Assembly (NCBI GenBank): GCA_017620615.1
Contig: JAGAUW010000025.1
Coordinates: forward strand, 1 to 40,740
Direction of reading: 5' to 3'
DNA length: 40,740 nucleotides
From: Clostridia bacterium
GTDB taxonomy: Bacteria > Bacillota > Clostridia > Monoglobales > Monoglobaceae
In this document: one piece after another, positions 32,383-40,487 of the stretch
Position numbering within the stretch: position 1 is the first letter of the stretch
How the letters are laid out: the number at the start of each line of letters is the position of its first letter
Made by a program: the position numbers and the translations under genes
The notes under the pieces: generated by a model
Told to the model about the DNA's origin: nothing
Databases searched by the model: none
The model's input: only the letters and a program-made list of their open reading frames with translations

Positions 32383-33366
32383 ATGAAAAAGAGTTTTGAG
32401 ATTGAGTTTGCCTTTGTTGAAAAGTGGGGCAGACTTGCCAAAGGGGAATATCTTAGGATATATTTGTATGCGCTCAGCAATTACAAAAAAAACGGCACAG
32501 TTTTGTCGCCTGCGGATATTTCAAAAAAATTGCATATCAGCCTGGATGAAGTTTTGTTGGCTATTGATTATTGGATTGCGGCAGAGGTCTTGCTGGAAAA
32601 AGGCGATGGCTATGCCTTTTGCGGTGATGAAGAGCCTTACAAAAGAGAGACAAAAGAACTTAAGACACAGCTTCGAAAAAGACCGTCTTATACTGCGGCT
32701 GAAATTGATGCGGCGGCATCTGTCAACAAAAATGTTGATTATCTTTTGCGTCAGGCAGAGGAGATTTTGGGGAAACTTTTAAGTCCATCTGATTTTGAGC
32801 TTATTTATTCCTTTGTCGACTGGCTTGGGCTTCCGGTGGAGGTTGTGATTATGCTTCTTCGGTTTGCAAAGTCTCAGGGAAAGCTTGGGAAACGGTATCT
32901 CGAAACGGTGGCTATTGATTGGGCAGAAAAGGGAATTGACACCTATGAAAGTGCTGAGGAATATATAAAGGAAATTGAAAAAAGGCTTTCAAATGAGGGC
33001 AAAATCCGCAGCATACTTGGAATTTATGACAGAGCTTTGAGCCAGACCGAGAAAAAGTATATAAACCTCTGGACTGCTGAAAAGGAAATTTCTGTTGAAC
33101 TTATACGGGGAGCTTATGACAGAACTGTTGCGGCAACGGGTAAGCTTGCATGGGCGTATATGAACAAAATTCTCGTAAGCTGGCAGGAGGAAGGGATTGA
33201 AACCCTGAAACAGCTTGAGGAACATGAAAAAACACACAAACCGCAAAGCGTCTCTGAAAAGGGAAAAGCAGGTGCGAGGAAAGGTATCAATAATTATAAG
33301 GATACGAACAAGCCTGATTATACAAATTTTGCGGAAGAGATATTAAATGAAATGCTGGAGGGATAA
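32383..33366 (+). CDS. DnaD-domain replication/primosome protein
   Basis: A 327-residue protein with an N-terminal winged-helix-like region (about 1-100, including SPADISKKLHISLDEVLLAI) and two DnaB_2/DnaD C-terminal modules. Each module ends in the YxxxIxxxW-type motif: YLETVAIDWAEKGI (about 180) and YMNKILVSWQEEGI (about 265). Such proteins remodel DNA and help load the replicative helicase at oriC and at restarted forks. The two-module layout resembles Bacillus DnaB, whereas DnaD has one. It lies directly before an AAA+ helicase-loader-like gene and two genes after dnaA, in keeping with a replication-initiation role. Basic C-terminal segment. Confidence 0.88.
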   Translation: MKKSFEIEFAFVEKWGRLAKGEYLRIYLYALSNYKKNGTVLSPADISKKLHISLDEVLLAIDYWIAAEVLLEKGDGYAFCGDEEPYKRETKELKTQLRKRPSYTAAEIDAAASVNKNVDYLLRQAEEILGKLLSPSDFELIYSFVDWLGLPVEVVIMLLRFAKSQGKLGKRYLETVAIDWAEKGIDTYESAEEYIKEIEKRLSNEGKIRSILGIYDRALSQTEKKYINLWTAEKEISVELIRGAYDRTVAATGKLAWAYMNKILVSWQEEGIETLKQLEEHEKTHKPQSVSEKGKAGARKGINNYKDTNKPDYTNFAEEILNEMLEG

Positions 33367-33371
33367 ATGAT

Positions 33372-34346
33372 ATGGAATCAGCTTATGCACTTGCGAGCCG
33401 TGAGCTTGAAAACATCCGTATGGAAAATCAAACCGAGCAGGCAAGACGGCACAGTGAGATTTGCGCCAAAATTCCAAGGTTTTCTGAGGTCGAGGCTGAG
33501 CTTATGAAAAACGGAACACGGCTTCTTGGTTGTATTCTCAATAAGAATGAGAGCTTTGAAGAGGTGAAAAACAGCATAAAGGCACTTCAGCAAAAAAAAA
33601 CAGAGCTCTTGACGGCAAACGGTTTTCCGGAAGACTTTGCTGATGATATTTATAGCTGCGAAATATGTCGTGATACAGGATTTGTTGAGGGTAAGCGCTG
33701 TGTGTGTCTAAAAAATCTCATCAAGAAGCATATAGGGTCAAATTCAAACCTCACCGAGTTTATGCGGGGTCAGACCTTTGAAAAGTTTGATATGTCACTA
33801 TTTGTAAATCAAGGCGAGGACAGTGACAAGGTGCTTAAGATTATGCAGATTGTCTGTGATACTGCATACAGCTTTGCTGAAAACTTTGACAAAAACCATG
33901 AAAATCTTTTGATTATGGGGAATGCCGGAACAGGAAAGACCTTTGTTTCAAGCTGCATTGCAAATCATGCCCTTGATCGTGGCAAATCGGTTTATTATCA
34001 GACGGCGTTCAAGCTCTTCCAGTTGTTCGAGGATGCCAAGTTCGGCAAGGGGGATGAAGATGATGCAGCTGAAATTGTCAGATATGTTTATGACGTTGAC
34101 CTTTTGATTATTGATGACCTTGGCACTGAGTTTTTGACTCAATATACAACGGCGGCACTTTTTGATATAATAAATTCAAGAATAACGTCAGGAAAAAGCA
34201 CGGTTATTTCAACCAATCTTGCTTTTGAAGAGCTCTCAAATATGTATAGCCAGAGAATGACTTCAAGATTCAGGGGTGAATATAAGATAATTCAAACTCT
34301 GGGCAAGGACATTCGCGAAATTATACATCAAAGAGATAAAAAATAA
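33372..34346 (+). CDS. DnaC/DnaI-like AAA+ ATPase, probable helicase loader
   Basis: A 324-residue protein. The N-terminal half (about 1-125) ends in a zinc-binding cluster YSCEICRDTGFVEGKRCVC. The C-terminal AAA+ domain has Walker A GNAGTGKT (about 183-190), Walker B LLIIDDLGTE and an arginine-finger region QRMTSRFRGEY. This architecture matches DnaI/DnaC, which load the replicative helicase; IstB transposition helpers share the ATPase but lack the N-terminal zinc part, and no transposase is near. It begins 5 nt after the DnaD-domain gene. Confidence 0.88.
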   Translation: MESAYALASRELENIRMENQTEQARRHSEICAKIPRFSEVEAELMKNGTRLLGCILNKNESFEEVKNSIKALQQKKTELLTANGFPEDFADDIYSCEICRDTGFVEGKRCVCLKNLIKKHIGSNSNLTEFMRGQTFEKFDMSLFVNQGEDSDKVLKIMQIVCDTAYSFAENFDKNHENLLIMGNAGTGKTFVSSCIANHALDRGKSVYYQTAFKLFQLFEDAKFGKGDEDDAAEIVRYVYDVDLLIIDDLGTEFLTQYTTAALFDIINSRITSGKSTVISTNLAFEELSNMYSQRMTSRFRGEYKIIQTLGKDIREIIHQRDKK

Positions 34347-34400
34347 TAAATTCAAATAAGGGATAAAAGAATTTGAAGAAATGACAGGGGGAATTTTTGA

Positions 34401-35756
34401 GTGATATTTAAAGGAAAGACGGTAGTCGGTCCTGCCACTTTTAAAGGTGGTATACATCCTGAGGATATGAAGGCTGCTACCTGCAAAAAACCGATTGTTG
34501 ACCTTCCGGCATCAAAGGAAATGGTTTATCCGCTTCAGCAGAGCCTTGGTGTGCCTGCTGTTCCTTGTGTGGAAATTGGCGACAGGGTTTTGATGGGACA
34601 GAAAATTGCGGAAGCAGGCGGGTTTGTTTCGGCACATATTCATTCCGCTGTTTCGGGGACGGTTACGGCGATAGAACCGAGAATGACTGTTTCAGGAATA
34701 AAAATGAATTCAATTATTATTGAGAATGATGAACTTGATGAGTTTTGTGATTCTATAAAGCCTCTGGACTGGAGAAAGCTTTCTCCCAAAGAAATTGTTG
34801 ATGCTGTGCGTGAGGCGGGGGTTGTGGGCCTTGGCGGTGCTACGTTCCCCACTCATATAAAGCTCAGCCCTCCTGAGGGGAAGAAGATAGAATATGTTAT
34901 AATAAACGGTGCAGAGTGTGAACCTTATCTCACCTCTGATCACAGGGCTATGCTTGAGACACCTGAAGAAATTATTGAGGGTATGAAGATAATGCTCAAG
35001 GTTTTTGGACTCAAGGTTGCTTATATTGGAATTGAAATAAACAAGCCTGATGCAATCAAGAAAATTGCGGAATTTGCTGAAAAGGAAAAAGATGTTGAAA
35101 TAAAAGTTGTAAAACTTAAAACAAAATATCCGCAGGGGTCGGAAAAGCATCTCATCAAGGCTGTTACAGGAAAAGAGGTTCCGTCAGGAAAGCTTCCGGT
35201 GGATGCCGGCGCAGTTGTTGATAATATTGATACCTGCGCTGCTATTGGAAGAGTGTTTATGTATGGTGCACCGTTGCTTAAACGAATTGTGACTGTAAGC
35301 GGCGACTGTATTCAAAATCCATCAAACTTCAGGGTGAGAATAGGCACAAACGTTCAGGATGTGATAGAAAAATGCGGCGGTTTTGTAAAGCCTGCGGCAA
35401 AGATAATAATCGGCGGACCTATGATGGGCGTGGCAATTTCTGATGTTGATATCCCCATTATAAAAGGCAGTGCCGGAATCCTTGGTTTCAGTGCTGATAT
35501 GGTGGCAAAGAAAAAGGTCCAGAACTGTCTGAGATGCGGAAAATGCGTTGAGGGCTGTCCCATGAATCTTCTTCCCAATGTTCTTAAAGATGCTGCTATG
35601 AGGGACGATTTAGAAACTCTTAACAAACTTGGTGCGATGGACTGTATTCAGTGTGGCTCTTGTACTTATGTATGTCCCGCTGAACAGACTCCTCTTCAGT
35701 ATATAAGAACAGGAAAAGCAAAGCTTATTAAGGCAAGACAGGAGGCGAAGAAGTAA
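34401..35756 (+). CDS. rnfC: Rnf electron transport complex subunit C
   Basis: A 451-residue peripheral subunit that binds NADH/FMN and passes electrons between NAD and the membrane part of Rnf. The N-terminus has the typical start GGIHPEDMK. A nucleotide-binding region is GLGGATFPTHIK. Two [4Fe-4S] ferredoxin motifs follow at the C-terminus, CLRCGKCVEGCP and CIQCGSCTYVCP. The start is GTG at 34401 with GGGGGA upstream. It opens the operon rnfCDGEAB, whose order is the usual clostridial one. The 54-nt gap before it contains a short inverted repeat but no clear promoter. Its stop overlaps rnfD by one base (TAATG). Confidence 0.96.
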   Translation: MIFKGKTVVGPATFKGGIHPEDMKAATCKKPIVDLPASKEMVYPLQQSLGVPAVPCVEIGDRVLMGQKIAEAGGFVSAHIHSAVSGTVTAIEPRMTVSGIKMNSIIIENDELDEFCDSIKPLDWRKLSPKEIVDAVREAGVVGLGGATFPTHIKLSPPEGKKIEYVIINGAECEPYLTSDHRAMLETPEEIIEGMKIMLKVFGLKVAYIGIEINKPDAIKKIAEFAEKEKDVEIKVVKLKTKYPQGSEKHLIKAVTGKEVPSGKLPVDAGAVVDNIDTCAAIGRVFMYGAPLLKRIVTVSGDCIQNPSNFRVRIGTNVQDVIEKCGGFVKPAAKIIIGGPMMGVAISDVDIPIIKGSAGILGFSADMVAKKKVQNCLRCGKCVEGCPMNLLPNVLKDAAMRDDLETLNKLGAMDCIQCGSCTYVCPAEQTPLQYIRTGKAKLIKARQEAKK

Positions 35757-36796
35757 TGGCTGGACTAAATATAAATGAAATGCTTATCGTTACGGAGGCA
35801 CCTCATACCCGCGGCAAAAACACTACATCAGGGATTATGCTTGATGTGATTATCGCACTTATCCCTGCACTTATTGCTGGAATTATTGTTTTTGGATTCA
35901 GGTCCTTGGTGCTTACTGCTGTTTGTATGGTATCGGCTGTGGCGTTTGAATGGACTTGGTGTAAAATACTCAAAAAGCCCTCAACCGTGGGTGATTTCAG
36001 TGCGGCGCTTACGGGCCTTTTGCTGGCACTCAATTTGCCGGTTACAATGCCCTATTGGATGGCTATTTGTGGTTCGCTTTTTGCGATAGTTGTTGTTAAA
36101 CAGTTTTTTGGCGGAATCGGTCACAACTTTATGAACCCTGCTCTTGCGGCACGTGCGTTTTTGCTTACCTCATGGGCGCAGGCAATGACCACCTGGGCGG
36201 TTCCTTTTTCGAATACATCAATCTTTTCAGGGGCTGATGCGGTGACATCAGCGACACCGCTTGCGCAGCTTGCTCAAACGGTGGATGCTACATCATCTGC
36301 TACTGCTGTGGCGGAAAGTGCGGCAAAGCTTCCGTCGTATATGGATTTGTTTTTGGGCAACATAGGTGGTTGCATTGGTGAGGTTTCAGCTGTTGCAATT
36401 TTAATTGGTGCGGCTTACCTTCTGGCAAGACGTGTTATCAGTATAAGAATACCCGGTGCATATATTTTGACAGTGGCTGTACTTACGTTTATATTTGGCG
36501 GAAGAGATGGTTTCTTTACAGGAGATGCACTTTATCACGTTCTGTCAGGCGGACTTTTGCTTGGTGCATTCTTTATGGCAACAGATTACGTAACAACACC
36601 CTATACCAAAAAAGGACAGATTATTTTTGGTGTGGGCTGTGGTGTTTTAACAAGCGTTATAAGACTTTATGGCGGATATCCCGAGGGTGTTTCTTATTCA
36701 ATTCTTCTTATGAATGTGGTTTCACCTCTTATTGAGCGTTATACCGTTCCTAAAAAGTATGGTGCGGTTAAACCGGAAAAAGGAGGTGCTAACTAA
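35756..36796 (+). CDS. rnfD: Rnf complex subunit D
   Basis: A 346-residue integral membrane protein with about 9-10 helices, part of the ion-translocating core. The covalent flavin attachment site is recognisable as VTSATPLAQ near residue 165. The start NINEMLIVTEAPHTRGKNTTSGIMLDVI is family-typical. Overlaps rnfC and rnfG by one base each, indicating coupled translation. Confidence 0.96.
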   Translation: MAGLNINEMLIVTEAPHTRGKNTTSGIMLDVIIALIPALIAGIIVFGFRSLVLTAVCMVSAVAFEWTWCKILKKPSTVGDFSAALTGLLLALNLPVTMPYWMAICGSLFAIVVVKQFFGGIGHNFMNPALAARAFLLTSWAQAMTTWAVPFSNTSIFSGADAVTSATPLAQLAQTVDATSSATAVAESAAKLPSYMDLFLGNIGGCIGEVSAVAILIGAAYLLARRVISIRIPGAYILTVAVLTFIFGGRDGFFTGDALYHVLSGGLLLGAFFMATDYVTTPYTKKGQIIFGVGCGVLTSVIRLYGGYPEGVSYSILLMNVVSPLIERYTVPKKYGAVKPEKGGAN

Positions 36797-37467
36797 TGTT
36801 TGGAAAAGAAACGATAGTTGTAGCAATCAAGCTTTTTGTAATAACTGCTATTGCGGCACTTTGCCTTGCTTTTGTAAACAAGGTGACAGCACCTATTATT
36901 GCGGAAAACTCCGAAAAGGCACAGACAGAGGCACTTCGTGGTGTTCTGAGTGACGCCGGAGAATTCAAAAAAAGTGCGACTACCTTTGAGAGCAGTGACA
37001 ACAGCGTGACAATTGACAGCGTGAATATTGGTTTTTCAAATTCTGAGGTTGTTGGTTATGCTGTGACTGTTACATCAAATGCTGGATATGGCGGCGATGT
37101 AAAGGTTATGGTGGGCATTGATAAGGACCTTGCGGTTACGGACATTGAAATTCTTGAATCTTCAGAAACGGCAGGGCTTGGTGCCAATGCTTCAAAGCCG
37201 AAGTTCAAGGACCAGTTTGAAGGCGCGAAGGGTAATCTTTCTGTTGTGAAAGGCGTGGCACAAAACGGCGAAATTTCTGCTATCGCAAGCGCTACCATTA
37301 CCTCAAAGGCGGTGACCTCTTGTGTCAATGCGGCACTTGTGGCAGCCGGTGAGCTTGAAAAATCTGATGCCGCTGAAAATGCTGTACAAACTGAAAAGAA
37401 GCTTGAAGAAATCAAGCAGGAAACCGAAAAACAGATTGGAAATATGACAGAAGGGGAGGGTGAATAA
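36796..37467 (+). CDS. rnfG: Rnf complex subunit G
   Basis: A 223-residue membrane-anchored flavoprotein. One N-terminal helix (about 8-30, FVITAIAALCLAFVNKVTAP) precedes an FMN-binding domain facing outward. The covalent FMN threonine is in the S(G)AT-like motif ASATITSKAV near residue 170. The last 35 residues form an unusual acidic, lysine-rich helical tail after the domain. AAAAAGGAGGTG is the SD. It overlaps rnfD and rnfE by one base each. Confidence 0.94.
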   Translation: MFGKETIVVAIKLFVITAIAALCLAFVNKVTAPIIAENSEKAQTEALRGVLSDAGEFKKSATTFESSDNSVTIDSVNIGFSNSEVVGYAVTVTSNAGYGGDVKVMVGIDKDLAVTDIEILESSETAGLGANASKPKFKDQFEGAKGNLSVVKGVAQNGEISAIASATITSKAVTSCVNAALVAAGELEKSDAAENAVQTEKKLEEIKQETEKQIGNMTEGEGE

Positions 37468-38072
37468 TGAAAAAGACATTTTTGAATGGTATTTTTAAGG
37501 AAAACCCCACCTTTGCACTTTTCCTTGGTATGTGTCCAACTCTTGCAGTTACAACTGCTGCGTTTAACGGTGTAGGAATGGGACTTTCCACTATGGCGGT
37601 GCTTATTTGCTCAAATATTTTTATTTCACTTCTTAGAAAGTTTATTCCTGAAAAGGTGAGAATTGCGGCATATGTTGTGGTAATTGCCAGCTTTGTTACT
37701 GTGGTTGAAATGGCACTTAAGGCTTATGCTCCGGCGGTTTCCGAGTCGTTGGGGCTTTATATTCCGCTGATTGTTGTAAACTGTATCATTCTTGGCCGTG
37801 CAGAGGCTTTTGCTTCAAAAAATGGGGCGCTTGCATCGGCTGTTGACGGACTCGGAATGGGACTTGGATTTACCTTGGCGCTTACCCTTATCGGAAGTGT
37901 CCGTGAAATTTTGGGCGCCGGAACCTTCTTTGGTATTTCGTTGTTTGGCGAAAGCTTTCAGCCGGTTACCATTATGATTTTGCCCCCAGGTGCATTTTTG
38001 ACTCTTGGAATTATTGTTATGGTCATAAACATTATTTCAGCGAAGAAGAAAGGGGCGGATAAAGTTGCTTAG
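37467..38072 (+). CDS. rnfE: Rnf complex subunit E
   Basis: A 201-residue membrane protein with six predicted helices, homologous to RnfA and oriented oppositely in the membrane. Conserved segments are ENPTFALFLGMCPTLAVT and LIVVNCIILGRAEAFASKN; the cysteines in the helices are those that bind a [2Fe-2S] cluster between RnfA and RnfE in known structures. SD GGGGAGGG lies just upstream. The C-terminal end overlaps the start of rnfA by 8 nt. Confidence 0.95.
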   Translation: MKKTFLNGIFKENPTFALFLGMCPTLAVTTAAFNGVGMGLSTMAVLICSNIFISLLRKFIPEKVRIAAYVVVIASFVTVVEMALKAYAPAVSESLGLYIPLIVVNCIILGRAEAFASKNGALASAVDGLGMGLGFTLALTLIGSVREILGAGTFFGISLFGESFQPVTIMILPPGAFLTLGIIVMVINIISAKKKGADKVA

Positions 38073-38655
38073 AGAATTTGTTATTATCAGTATAGGTGCA
38101 ATTCTTATACAGAATTTTGTACTTGTTCAGTTCCTTGGAATTTGTCCTTTCCTTGGTGTTTCAAAAAAGGTTGAAACTGCTCTTGGTATGGGCTTTGCGG
38201 TTGTGTTTGTTATGGCTTGTGCATCGGCTATCACATGGGCGGTGCAGCAGCTTTTGGTGCTTTTCCATATTGAATATTTGCAGACCATTGCATTCATTCT
38301 GGTTATTGCTGTTCTTGTTCAGTTTGTTGAGATGTTTCTGCAAAAGTCAATACCGGCGCTTTATAATTCATTGGGAATTTATTTGCCCCTTATTACCACA
38401 AACTGTGCGGTGTTGGGTGTTGCCATTGTGAATATAACAAAGTTTGGCGGTGCAGAACTCAGCTTTTTGAAATCTCTGGTTTATGGTACAAGTGCAGGTC
38501 TTGGATTTACCCTTGCTATTGTGCTTTTTGCCGGCGTCAGAGAACGTCTTGAAAGCTCGGATATTCCAGAGTTCCTTAAAGGTATGCCTATAACGTTGAT
38601 TACTGCTAGTTTGCTTTCAATTGCGTTTATGGGATTTTCGGGACTTAGCTTTTAG
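38065..38655 (+). CDS. rnfA: Rnf complex subunit A
   Basis: A 196-residue membrane protein with six predicted helices, partner of RnfE. Conserved parts are ILIQNFVLVQFLGICPFLGVS and LPLITTNCAVLGVA, each with a cluster cysteine. The start codon is TTG 38065, with AAAGGGGCGG upstream and overlap with the rnfE stop (8 nt). A TTG start in a strongly coupled operon probably sets stoichiometry. Confidence 0.95.
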   Translation: MLREFVIISIGAILIQNFVLVQFLGICPFLGVSKKVETALGMGFAVVFVMACASAITWAVQQLLVLFHIEYLQTIAFILVIAVLVQFVEMFLQKSIPALYNSLGIYLPLITTNCAVLGVAIVNITKFGGAELSFLKSLVYGTSAGLGFTLAIVLFAGVRERLESSDIPEFLKGMPITLITASLLSIAFMGFSGLSF

Positions 38656-38673
38656 GATTAGGAGGACAAAGTT

Positions 38674-39498
38674 ATGGATATTTTATTACCAATTGTAGCT
38701 ATTGGCGGTATGGGGCTTATATTCGGTGCCCTCTTGGCGGTGGCAGCAAAAATATTTGCTGTTGAAAAGGATGAACGCATTCCAAAAATTGTGGATGTTC
38801 TTCCCGGTGCAAACTGTGGTGGATGTGGCTTTGCAGGGTGCGGTGCTTATGCTGAGGCTGTGTGCAAAGGCGAGGCAGCTGTGAATTGTTGTCCTGTTGG
38901 CGGAAATGATGTTGCCACAAAAATTGCTGAAATTATGGGAGTTGAAGCGGGAAATGCCGAAAAAATGGTGGCATTTGTGAAATGCGTGGGAAAGACATCG
39001 GTGGCGTCAAACCGTTATATAAACGAAGGAAATCTTGACTGCCACACTGCTCATCGTCTTGGCGGCGGAATGAAAGGCTGTGCTTTTGGATGCCTTGGAT
39101 TTGGTTCTTGTGTTGAGAAATGTCAGTTTGATGCCATTGTTATTGAAGATGGCGTTGCTATTGTAGACCCTGACAAGTGTACAAACTGTGGTGCTTGCAT
39201 AAAAGAGTGTCCAAGAGGAATTATTGAGTCAATCCCATATAGTGCGAAAGGCAAGGTTGCCTGTGCATCAAAGGAAAAGGGAAAGCCTGTTATGGCTGTG
39301 TGCAAGGTTGGATGTATTGGTTGCGGTCTTTGTGCGAAGATATGCGAAAGCGGTGCAATAACCATTGAAAACAATCTTCCCAAGATTGATGCATCAAAGT
39401 GTATAGGATGCGGAAAATGCGCTGAAAAATGCCCAAGAGGTGCACTGCAAATTGATGTGGTGGCTGAATTAAAGATAAAAGAACCTGCTCAGGCATAA
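38674..39498 (+). CDS. rnfB: Rnf complex subunit B
   Basis: A 274-residue ferredoxin-accepting subunit. A single N-terminal helix (about 3-25) anchors it. It is followed by the cluster motif [17 protein letters not shown] (with CCPVGG). Four ferredoxin-type motifs come next: [35 protein letters not shown] and [12 protein letters not shown]. The number of clusters, about five in all, is typical though some acetogen RnfB proteins are longer. GGATTAGGAGG is upstream of the ATG. Together the six subunits oxidise ferredoxin, reduce NAD+ and pump Na+ or H+; which ion cannot be told from sequence. Confidence 0.96.
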   Translation: MDILLPIVAIGGMGLIFGALLAVAAKIFAVEKDERIPKIVDVLPGANCGGCGFAGCGAYAEAVCKGEAAVNCCPVGGNDVATKIAEIMGVEAGNAEKMVAFVKCVGKTSVASNRYINEGNLDCHTAHRLGGGMKGCAFGCLGFGSCVEKCQFDAIVIEDGVAIVDPDKCTNCGACIKECPRGIIESIPYSAKGKVACASKEKGKPVMAVCKVGCIGCGLCAKICESGAITIENNLPKIDASKCIGCGKCAEKCPRGALQIDVVAELKIKEPAQA

Positions 39499-39510
39499 AT
39501 AAAGAAATGA

Positions 39511-39540
39511 AAACCCCCATACAGACGTATGGGGGATTTA
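39511..39540. terminator. Hairpin between rnfB and the convergent small gene
   Basis: A perfect 9-bp GC-rich stem (39514-39522 with 39527-39535) with an AGAC loop. On the minus strand it is followed by TTTTCATTT, a fair terminator for the small gene. On the plus strand only ATTTA follows, so termination of rnf may be less efficient. Confidence 0.75.
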
Positions 39541-39552
39541 CTTTGCGGAGAT

Positions 39553-39729
39553 TTAGTTTTGCTTTCGGACAATGGCATATTCGTCGCCGTTTTGCCAGAA
39601 CGAGCAGTCAAAGTCGCTGCCGCTTAAAAATTTTTGCATATCGTCTTCGTCAAGGTTTATGGCGCAGACCCAGCATTCAAAATATTCGTCATATTCATAA
39701 TTGGCACAGGTTTCGCAATTTGTTGCCAT
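39553..39729 (-). CDS. Small cysteine-rich protein, DUF6472-like
   Basis: A 58-residue protein, translated by hand: it starts MATNCETCANYEYDEYFECW and ends DEYAIVRKQN. Cysteines occur as C5, C8, C19, C22 and C42, giving two CxxC pairs (CETC and CWVC) that would suit a zinc or Fe-S site. Acidic (many Asp/Glu), no signal peptide, no membrane helix. It resembles a short clostridial domain of unknown function that I recall as DUF6472; I cannot verify this here. The SD AAAGGCGGTG and a TTGACA promoter upstream, plus a terminator downstream, support a real gene. Function unknown. Confidence 0.82.
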   Translation of the reverse strand: MATNCETCANYEYDEYFECWVCAINLDEDDMQKFLSGSDFDCSFWQNGDEYAIVRKQN

Positions 39730-39754
39730 AATTTCACCGCCTTTAGTTTATTTT

Positions 39755-39783
39755 ATTTTATAATAAAGTGAAGTATTTGTCAA
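39755..39783 (-). promoter_or_regulatory. Promoter of the small cysteine-rich gene
   Basis: On the minus strand TTGACA (39778-39783) is followed after 17 bp by TAAAAT (39755-39760), or after 15 bp by TATAAA. The start of the gene is about 26 nt downstream. Confidence 0.6.
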
Positions 39784-39796
39784 TGGAAGAAAACAC

Positions 39797-39834
39797 AAAA
39801 GAGGCGGACAAAGTTTATTCCATCCACCTCTTTT
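39797..39834. terminator. Inverted repeat upstream of the small gene, candidate terminator
   Basis: A 12-bp stem with one mismatch (39797-39808 with 39823-39834), flanked by A and T runs on the two sides. It could end transcripts entering from either direction; what it would serve on the plus strand is unclear. Confidence 0.5.
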
Positions 39835-39926
39835 GCGTTTGTGTAGCAACAATGAGTCCTGCATAAGTAAGTATAGCATAAATGTTTTTGAAAAGATACA
39901 ACAGAAATTTCTAATGTATTTTTATA

Positions 39927-39963
39927 TCAAGGGGGTCCACCCCCTTGCACCCCCGTTCCGCTG
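39927..39963 (+). repeat. Left terminal inverted repeat
   Basis: Matches the complement of 40386-40424 imperfectly. It includes an 8-bp perfect hairpin (39928-39935 with 39940-39947). Confidence 0.6.
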
Positions 39964-40385
39964 CATCAGGGTTCAGCGGTGTGTAGAGCTTGGCACATCT
40001 TCAGGCTGTGCCGCTCGGAAGAACAAACTTATTGTTCGCACTCACTAAAATGTCGTGCCCGCAGCTGAAATGGATTGCACGCCATTTTTCACTGCCCTTG
40101 ATGTGCCTCGCAAACACTCCGCAATCACCCCTCGCTTAAAGCGGAATATTTGTCGGGGTATTCCTTTGGGGTCTTAAGGGCTCACAGAGGCGGTCTCGAA
40201 GAAAAAGCCGCTTTAAGTTTTCGGCGAGTGACAGCTGTTTGCAAAGCCCAAACAAAGATGCAAAAATCGGCGGCACATTTACCTTTGCTGGTGCCGCCGA
40301 TTTAGTGAGGCAAACAATGAGTTTGTTTTTCTGAAAGGTTGTGCCTTTGGACAAGTTGAGAATTTACAGATATCCAAGACTCGAA

Positions 40386-40424
40386 CAGCGGCAAAAGGGG
40401 TGCAAGGGGAATAATTCTCCTTGA
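40386..40424 (-). repeat. Right terminal inverted repeat
   Basis: The inverted partner of 39927-39963. It includes its own 9-bp hairpin with one wobble (40104-equivalent segment at 40403-40423). Confidence 0.6.
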
Positions 40425-40448
40425 AAACATCATTATGCGAAAGGTGGC

Positions 40449-40487
40449 AAAAAAAGAAAAAGAGAAGTATCATTCGATACTCCTCTT
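40449..40487 (-). terminator. Minus-strand terminator right of the repeat element
   Basis: A 12-bp stem with one mismatch (40460-40471 with 40476-40487) with an ATTC loop; on the minus strand it is followed by TTTTCTTTTTTT. It implies a minus-strand transcript arriving from the right, for which no gene is visible in the last 250 bp. Confidence 0.65.

Larger units (their letters stand above)
39927..40424. mobile_element. MITE-like imperfect long inverted-repeat element, about 498 bp
   Basis: The two ends are inverted copies: 39927-39963 and 40386-40424 share the core CCCCTTGCACCCC plus CCGCTG. Inner blocks are inverted copies as well: 40019-40050 with 40301-40330 (about 27 of 31 positions) and 40131-40144 with 40208-40228 (TTAAAGCGG). 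Both inner arms spell KNKLIV when translated outward, one on each strand. Each end also has its own small hairpin, and 40264-40303 is a 13-bp perfect hairpin. No transposase or clear target duplication is seen. It could be a MITE, a foldback element or a decayed insertion. Confidence 0.55.

Noticed and set aside
39833..40354. Open frames of about 70 codons on both strands at 39833-40048 and 40136-40354
   Set aside because: They lie across the inverted-repeat element; their shared KNKLIV segment comes from the repeat, they lack SD sequences and have no credible domain.
40370..40400. Possible tRNA T-arm (ACTCGAACAGC)
   Set aside because: No acceptor, D or anticodon arms can be formed around it; it belongs to the inverted-repeat element.
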